Source: Elmis aenea
Lineage: Eukaryota; Arthropoda; Insecta; Coleoptera; Elmidae
Assembly (NCBI GenBank): GCA_947652605.1
Contig: OX393576.1
Location: 64,704,966 to 64,768,965, forward strand
Length of the DNA stretch: 64,000 nt
Direction of reading: 5' to 3'
The notes beneath the pieces were generated by a model. It did no database searches, was not told the DNA's origin, and saw only the letters and a list, made by a program, of their open reading frames with translations. This document shows positions 57,765-64,000 of this stretch, one piece after another; positions within the stretch are counted from its first letter, which is position 1; each line of letters opens with the position of its first letter. Made by a program: the position numbers and the translations under genes.

Positions 57765-58573
57765 TTCTTGTGCTTCTTAATCGGTTCCTCTTGTACCTTT
57801 CTGTGTTGTTTCTCCACTCCTGCCTATCGTTAGCTAATTGTGGCACATCTCTCCAGCTGACTCCTTTTTCTTTTAGTCACTGTCTCACTTCTTTTTCCCA
57901 TTTTATTCTTGGTCTTCCTCTATTTCTTTTTCCCTCTATCTGCATTTTCCGTCCTATTTTCGCGTATCTACTCTCTGGCATGCGTAGTAAATGTTCAAGT
58001 CATCTTAATTGATTTGCCTCCATCTTTTTCTTAATATCTGTTACTCCTAGGTTATTTCGAATTTTTTCGTTACTGATTTTATCGATCAGTCTACATCCCT
58101 CTATTTTTCTCAGAAATCTCATTTCATGTACCTACCTGTATTCTTTGTTTTTGTTTTTGTGTTAGTGTCCAAGTTTCTGAACTGTACGTGAGAATGGGTA
58201 CGTAGACTGCATTAAAAATTCGCGTCTTCGTTTCTTTTGATATCTTCTTCTTACTTATCAAACATTTATTAGTGGCGTAGTAAAATTTCGTCGCTGCCGC
58301 TATTCTGTTATTTAGATCTTCCTCCAATTTACCATTTTCTGCAATTATTGTTTCTAAATATTTAAAATTCGCTACCTGCTTTATTTTTTTTTTGTCTAGC
58401 ATAATTGTAACCGATTCATGATTTTTTGCAATAACCATAGCCTTTGTCTTTGTTACATTAATATTTATATTATATCTACTTAATGTATCCGCCCATATGT
58501 CTAGATTAAATTGCAAGTCCTTTTCGCTTTTAGCTAATAGCAGCACATCATCTGCAAAGGCTAATTCTGTCAA
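57765..58573 (-). pseudogene. LINE RT C-terminal segment
   Basis: Reads [20 protein letters not shown], then [32 protein letters not shown] and, after a frameshift, [17 protein letters not shown] and [13 protein letters not shown]. It starts just at the catalytic FADD motif. Stops and shifts show it is dead. Confidence 0.85.
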
Positions 58574-58574
58574 G

Positions 58575-59934
58575 GATATTAAAGGAAAAAGAGATAAAAC
58601 AAAACTTTCAAGATTATATAAAAACTGAGAAGCAAAAGCGCGAAGGGAACGAACAAGGAAAGGATTTGGAGCATGTATGGACAGATTTCAAAAGACTTAT
58701 TCTCAAGTCTGCTGAAAGGGCATGTGGGTCAATGAAACAGGGTAATAGTAACAATAGTAGTAGTAACAATAAGAAACAAACTGCCTGGTGGACCGAAGAA
58801 GTCAAAAGAAAAGTAAAGGAGAAGAAAGGACTATGGAAAAATACCTGAAAACAAGCAAACCTACAGATTACGAAAAATATAAACAACAAAGAGAAAAGGC
58901 GAAAAGGACTGTGCTAGAAGCAAAAGCAAAGACTTGGGAGGACTTTGGGAAAAGAATCGAAGAACATTATGCGAGCAATCAAAAACTTTTCTACAAGTAT
59001 AAAACCCTAAGACAAGATAAAAACCATACATTAAAGCAAATAATGGATAAACAGAGAAAAATAAGGGGTCTACTCACCTACCAATTTGTCGGAACAACCG
59101 GCCGACCATTCCGATAAATTGTTTTATGTGTAGTATGTCACCCGACCAACCCGACAGTTGGAACGGTCGGCTGACCAGTCCATCCAACAAGCCAACCGCT
59201 CCACCACATTCCTTTAGATAAGGACTATTAAACCGAAAATTTAACATCAAAATGAATAAAAAGCTATGACATTTATGCTGTGTTGGTTGGACTGATCGAG
59301 AGGTGTGTAGACAACACGCAACTCGGAGTTCCCGACTGTCAGCCCCGACAAGTTGGCTAATGAGTAGAGGCCTATACTGACAACAGAAAAAGAAATTATC
59401 GAAAAAAGGGGAAATTATTTTAAGGAGTTATTGGAAAGTGATAACATAATGAATGACGAGGAAGAAGAGCAAGGGCAGGAGGAATGCGAAACAATCGAAC
59501 AAGAATATGGACATCAAATGAAAATTGGAAAAGCAGCAGCTCATGATGGCGTTTTACCTGAAATGATTAAGTACATAGAAGTAGATGGAAAAAAAATGCT
59601 GCTAAGAATAGTAAATAAGGCATGGCAGGAAAAAGATATTCCAAAGGACTGGGAGGTATCTGTTATATTATCAATATTCAAGACTGGCGATAGTAAAAAA
59701 TGCGAAAACTATTGAGGCACACCTCTACTTAGTGTAGTAGAAAAATTATATGAAAGAATATTGGAGGAGAGATTAGGGAAACATTTAGAAAGAATTTGGA
59801 AGAGGCACAATGTAGCTTTAGACTGGGTAGGAGCACGCAGAATCTAATTTTTACGTTAAGACAGTTAAGTGAAAAACCAATGGAACATTCAAAGATGGTG
59901 TACTTGTGCTTTATCGATCTTTCTTTCTTTCTAA
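58575..59934 (+). pseudogene. LINE pre-RT and N-terminal RT segment, inverted
   Basis: Frames give LEHVWTDFKRLILKSAERAC, KKQTAWWTEEVKRKVKEKK, a basic stretch, then after a [64 protein letters not shown] and LYERILEERLGKHLERIWKR. This is the region between endonuclease and the RT palm. Several stops. Confidence 0.85.
59075..59366. mobile_element. MITE inserted in the LINE
   Basis: Inverted ends TCTACTCACCTACCAA near 59075 and TTGGCTAATGAGTAGAGG near 59351, with TTGTCGG/CCGACAA just inside. GC-rich interior with repeated CCGAC motifs. Excision would rejoin the LINE frame through IRGPILTTEKE. Exact borders are uncertain by a few bases. Confidence 0.7.
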
Positions 59935-59946
59935 AGCACAAAATAC

Positions 59947-60195
59947 GTAATACTTAAACGGCTCATTCACTTTAAGCGCATGATTGAACTCTTTTATTCT
60001 TGAAGAAGGAAGTTGCATATACTTTTATCTTATCTTAAAATTTCTAAATAATATTGCATATAGATACCTAAAGAACCGCAGCAAAGACAACTTGTAACTA
60101 CTTGATAACAAAGATATTTTACCATATTAAATACATAAAGCCAAGTCTTCATCTTGTTTTGAATTATCGCATACCAAATAAATAAGTTACTAAAG
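59947..60195. other. Intergenic or intronic, unassigned
   Basis: AT-rich; nothing recognised. Confidence 0.45.
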
Positions 60196-60250
60196 CAGAC
60201 CTCGACTCCGAAAGGTATAAAAGGAACCGATTAAGAAGAAGAAGAAATAA
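60196..60250 (+). mobile_element. Isolated LINE 3' end
   Basis: Reads [12 protein letters not shown] then an AAG/GAA tail, the 3' terminus of the same LINE family as 8157-10016. Only the last 55 bases are present, as expected of extreme 5' truncation. Confidence 0.65.
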
Positions 60251-60662
60251 GCAAGTTTTGTTCTGGTATCCTGTAATTATTGTTGGCAAAAAACAAGATC
60301 CTTCAATTGTTTGTCATAACATATATCCTGTCGTTTTGCTGTAAGATTTAGTTTGCTTAATTCTCTCTCAAAACGTTGTTCGTGTAGCGATTACGACAAC
60401 ACCTGTTGTATGTTCCCATCGCATCACCTTTAAATAGGAAATGATAAATACATAAACATTAAAAAGCGCCTTTCAACCCTTCAAGAACAATCTCCTTTTC
60501 AACGGCAATGCTCAAAACATAAAGTTTGTTTAATTTTATAGCATTTACGGGTAAGCTTGCCTCGAACATTCTTTAAAGATTATAGAATTGGTTTATGCAA
60601 ATCGAAATATACACTAATTAAATAAGTTTCTGTAAACATTGTAGATCACAATATTTATTAAT
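60251..60662. other. Unassigned
   Basis: AT-rich, no recognised feature. Confidence 0.4.
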
Positions 60663-61404
60663 ATACAGGGTGCTCTTAAATATTGCGAAAAAAATTCGGG
60701 AGGTGATTCCTTATAAAAAATTAAGGGGGGTCTTTCATATAAAATAAAATAAGTAAAAATAAACCATCAAATTTTCCAATATAAAACGATTCATTTTGGT
60801 GGTTGTCATGGTTTGTTTATGTTCATGTTGGACAGAGTTGACGGGCGTTTTAGCGTTGTCGCCGCGTAAACATCAAAATGAATTACATCCGTTACTTCTA
60901 CCCAATATGAACATAAACATTCCATGGTAACCACCAAAATGAATCGTTTTATATTGGAATGGTTCATGTTTACTTACTTATTTTATTATTTACTCAAAAA
61001 CTGTAGGTTTTACGAGAAAAGTTAGAGATAAAAAAAAGTTTCTAAATAAACCAAGCTTTCAAAAAAATATTTAATTGCAAAATTTCAACCCACCAAAAAG
61101 TTCTGATAAAAAAAAACCAACAGGGGTCGCACTTTTCAGCCCCCTTTGGAGGTGGGAGATGAATGAAAATATTACTAAGGAAACTTTTTAATAACTATAA
61201 CACATCTGCCAAATATCATTTCCCTACAACCCTACATATATCCAAATTTGAGAAATAAAATAAAAACCTAATTTTACCGCCACCTTTAGGAGGGTGTAAC
61301 TCCGAAAGGAGTCGTCTAAGGAAAAATTTTATATGAAAGACCCCCTTTCGATAAGGAATCACCTCCCGAATTTTTTTCGAAATATTTAAGAAACACCCTG
61401 TATA
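60663..61404. mobile_element. CAGGGTG-ended element with about 70-bp terminal repeats
   Basis: Starts TACAGGGTGCTCTTAAATAT at 60663 and ends TTAAGAAACACCCTGTA at 61404. The terminal repeats share AAAAAAATTCGGGAGGTGAT and its inverse. An inner inverted pair ATATAAAACGATTCATTTTG (60779) and its complement (60936) flanks a GC-richer core. Non-coding. Confidence 0.85.
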
Positions 61405-64000
61405 CACACAACTTAAAAAGATGTTGAACTATTTGGTAAAAGGATAACTTTATATTAAAATTCGCGTCAACTGAATTTCCAAAATAATTTTAATAAAAAG
61501 TTAAATTGTACGGTTGCAAGTTAAAATTGTGTAATTCCTGGTACCTACAATACAATATCATAAATTTCCTGTGAGTACTATTGCAAACAAGCTGATAATA
61601 TCACCCAGTAATTCTGTTATTTATGCATTTCACATTTTGTTTCTCGTTTATTTGCGTAGATTTTTTTGTGCTAACATTTTCCGTCAGTCACAAGATTTAT
61701 TAATAAAAACTACACACGTTCGTTTGGTTGATCAAACGTGAAAATTCCATCTTTACTACTTTTTCTATTTAAACATGAAGTTATGCAAAGCAGATTTGGT
61801 TTTTGAGTGATTAACGTCATAACAGTTCAAAACTACACATTTTATATTATAAACTTTGTTATAAGCTTTGAATAAAAGAATAACGTATTTCAGAAAGACA
61901 AGTACCCAGACAATATCAATTTATGACAACCCAGATCATGTTACAAACTGTTGATATATTTAAAAAGCATGAAATAGAATATCGGTGACTAATAAAAACG
62001 AGTAAATCTTTTAAGTCCTTTTTAATTGTAAGCTTACGGTAGAATAAATGAAAGTGGTTGGATGAAAACTTTTCATTCTTGTGCGAAGACGTATTCAACA
62101 TATATCCAAGTTTCAACAATTTTAGGACAGTTATAGGAGCAGGGTTGCCTGTCAAACTGATAAACTTTGTAAGTGCTAGACGCCTAGGAAATTCATATTT
62201 ATTTAAGACTGAAAAATTTGTTCTAAGTAAATACACCTGCGTTTTCGTTCAAAAAGCAACTGGAAAAATATCTGCGTCGCAGGAAAAATACATAATTACA
62301 AGCAACGGCGAATTGGAGCTTTGTTTTTTATCCACTTTTACGTCTAGGTTAGCACGATACGTTGGTTCAATATTTAAAAGAAACGTTAGCTTACTTTATT
62401 ACAAGATATTTGTGGAAACGGCTGCTATAACCTAAAGAAGAATCACAATTCAGCTGTTTCGTAGATGGTGCAGAACGTGCAAGGCGCAATATGAAAGCAA
62501 CGCAAAATGAGTTTCAAAATTAAACTTGGGTTGGAAGGATCAAATTTGCTTTGTTTTTATTAAATAAAAGAAATTGATTTTTACCTCATTTTAAAATTTC
62601 AAACTGTATTGTAAATCGTCGAATTTAGACAGGGTAAAAAGAATGTTACAAGAGTCTTTGTTTGTGAGAAAAACAACAAGATAAATAACAGTTTAGAAAC
62701 AAAGGAACAAAGATCATTTTAGAAGGAACTACAAAATTTATGAAAATTCGTCTTGAAATTCTTAATTTTTTAATGAAATGAAATATACTTACAAAAATGT
62801 AAATGTGCATAGAATAAGCCAACGAATCTTCGCAAAGAAATAGAATTGACTTTGTTCTTTCTATAACGAATCCTGGCAGCACAAATTCATTTAAATTAAG
62901 GATTTTCATTAGTGTTTATTGTCTCAAATACAAGTTGAAGAACATGAAGGAGATCTGAGTGAAGTTTTTGTACTTATTATTGGTTAAGAGTCTCGTACGA
63001 GTTCTTAAAGATCCTAATTATTATCGATTCGTCGGGAGCATATGGTCCGATAGGTTTTTGAACTGTTCGAATAGAGCCTCTAGAAAGCCAAGTAAGTGGC
63101 AGTGAATACCTTTTAAGATGATTAGTGCTTCAATAAAGGATAGAAGTGTTTTGCAGAAATGTCTGCATGCATCGCAGAGAGTGCTTTTACGATTCGTCTT
63201 GATAAGGTGTATTTACTTCTGAATAATTTGAATATGAAATTAACTCGCAAGTCGGACGCTGCCTGTGTTAAAAGTATTTAATACTTGAGAAATATTTAGA
63301 GTTTTGTGTGTTTGATCCTAACAAAAATTCAGTGAATTAGCGTCCAAGTTTATCCTATACTACCAAAGCGTCTTAAAACACGAAGCTGAACTCATGCAAC
63401 AGCCATCGTCATGAATTGGACAACACAATTACGAAACCGTCACAACGGCACGTTTTATTTTCTGTGTACAATAAGTTTTTACCCAATCCGACAAATAGTA
63501 ACTTCGCGCAAGAGAGCCGTGTGTATTTTTTATGTCTACTTTGTTTAGCTAAACCGTAGGATGGAAGGAAATTCTAAGGTTGGAACGTAATTCGTTTCTT
63601 TGCTGTGGGGCAAAGGACAAAGTTGTAATAGTAGTATATTACGTAACAAGAGTTGTAAGAAGCATGTTACGCACAAGTGGAAAAGTTGCGCACGGAGCCG
63701 CGTAGCGGCGAGTGCGTAATTTTACTACTCGTGTTATGTAGCTTACTTTTTCTACGATCACATAATACCTACGATTTTGACGGCTTTTTGGCTAAAACAC
63801 CCATGTAATTACGTTATCTTGTTAATTTTGACGTAAGCCTACTTTGACATTTCTAGACAAGTGTGCGTTTTGCTTACCGTGCGTTATAACTCACTTACTA
63901 ACCATGCAGGAAGTGGGTCTACTGATCATTTCTTTAAAAAAACGTTCTTTTTGCTTACCGTGCGTAAGGACCACGGTCTACTACATAGGTTGAGAAACAT
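61405..64000. other. Unassigned right end of the window
   Basis: AT-rich. A small hairpin with GCCGCGTAGCGGC near 63700 is flanked by inverted TTACGCAC...GTGCGTAA, probably a short MITE (about 63665-63720). TTTGCTTACCGTGCGT occurs twice (63870, 63949). The ORF at 62058-62435 has no recognised similarity. No convincing exon was identified. Confidence 0.45.

Larger units (their letters stand above)
57753..59946. mobile_element. LINE insertion with inverted 5' segment (twin priming)
   Basis: AGCACAAAATAC is repeated exactly at 57753-57764 and 59935-59946. Between them are two LINE segments in opposite orientation: 57765-58573 on the minus strand (from [18 protein letters not shown] to the C-terminal NRLRS and 3' end) and 58575-59934 on the plus strand (more 5' sequence, from about KDFQDYIKTEKQK to [18 protein letters not shown]). 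The same family as the LINE at 8157-10016. The plus segment is further interrupted by a small MITE. Confidence 0.88.

Noticed and set aside
58575..60250. A separate plus-strand LINE running to the 3' end at 60196-60250
   Set aside because: The 12-base target duplication at 57753 and 59935 closes the insertion before 60196, so the 3' fragment there is better explained as another, heavily truncated insertion.
62058..62435. 125-codon ORF near the right end
   Set aside because: It has no recognisable motif, overlaps an ORF of similar length on the other strand and lacks convincing splice or promoter context.

Overview
This is a eukaryotic window from an arthropod, most likely an insect and possibly a beetle; the beetle suggestion is only a guess from transposon content. 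It is AT-rich, has spliced genes, a tRNA-derived SINE, non-LTR and LTR retrotransposons and many TA-flanked DNA transposons, plus a 200-base assembly gap (32945-33144). Prokaryotic features such as operons or ribosome binding sites do not apply.

Layout. (1) Positions 2-12587 hold nine plus-strand exons of an alkylglycerol monooxygenase (AGMO) gene whose 5' end lies outside the window. Its introns contain foldback elements, a decayed DNA transposon, a 5'-truncated LINE and a hAT-like element. (2) Positions 12.6-24.5 kb are gene-poor: a decayed Jockey-like LINE, a mariner-type foldback carrying a SINE, a long palindrome, another LINE remnant and a broken mariner-like transposase. (3) Positions 24.7-43.8 kb contain a direct duplication of about 7 kb of homologous sequence. 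Each unit carries an intact, single-exon gene of about 1101 codons for dynein axonemal intermediate chain 3 (DNAI3/WDR63). The units are separated by transposon debris and each has its own later insertions. (4) Positions 43.8-64 kb are again mostly mobile DNA: a foldback with iterated subrepeats, two giant palindromes, a very young Gypsy-type LTR element nested in one of them, and a LINE with a twin-priming inversion. One 40-codon exon of an unidentified gene lies at 57170-57289.

The most striking structure is a family of TA-flanked elements with CAGGGTG ends. Several are 1.4-1.9 kb palindromes built from the same inner modules, each module itself bounded by TACAGGG/CCCTGTA, but wearing different outer shells. 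Two of them keep different ends of a mariner/Tc1-type transposase in their loops.

A tentative reading is that a short first exon at 24701-24718 splices to the exon at 57170, so that both DNAI3 genes would lie nested in one roughly 32 kb intron. DNAI3 is a component of ciliary/flagellar inner-arm dynein, which in insects would act in sperm tails and sensory cilia. AGMO is an ER ether-lipid-cleaving enzyme. No functional link between the two is apparent.
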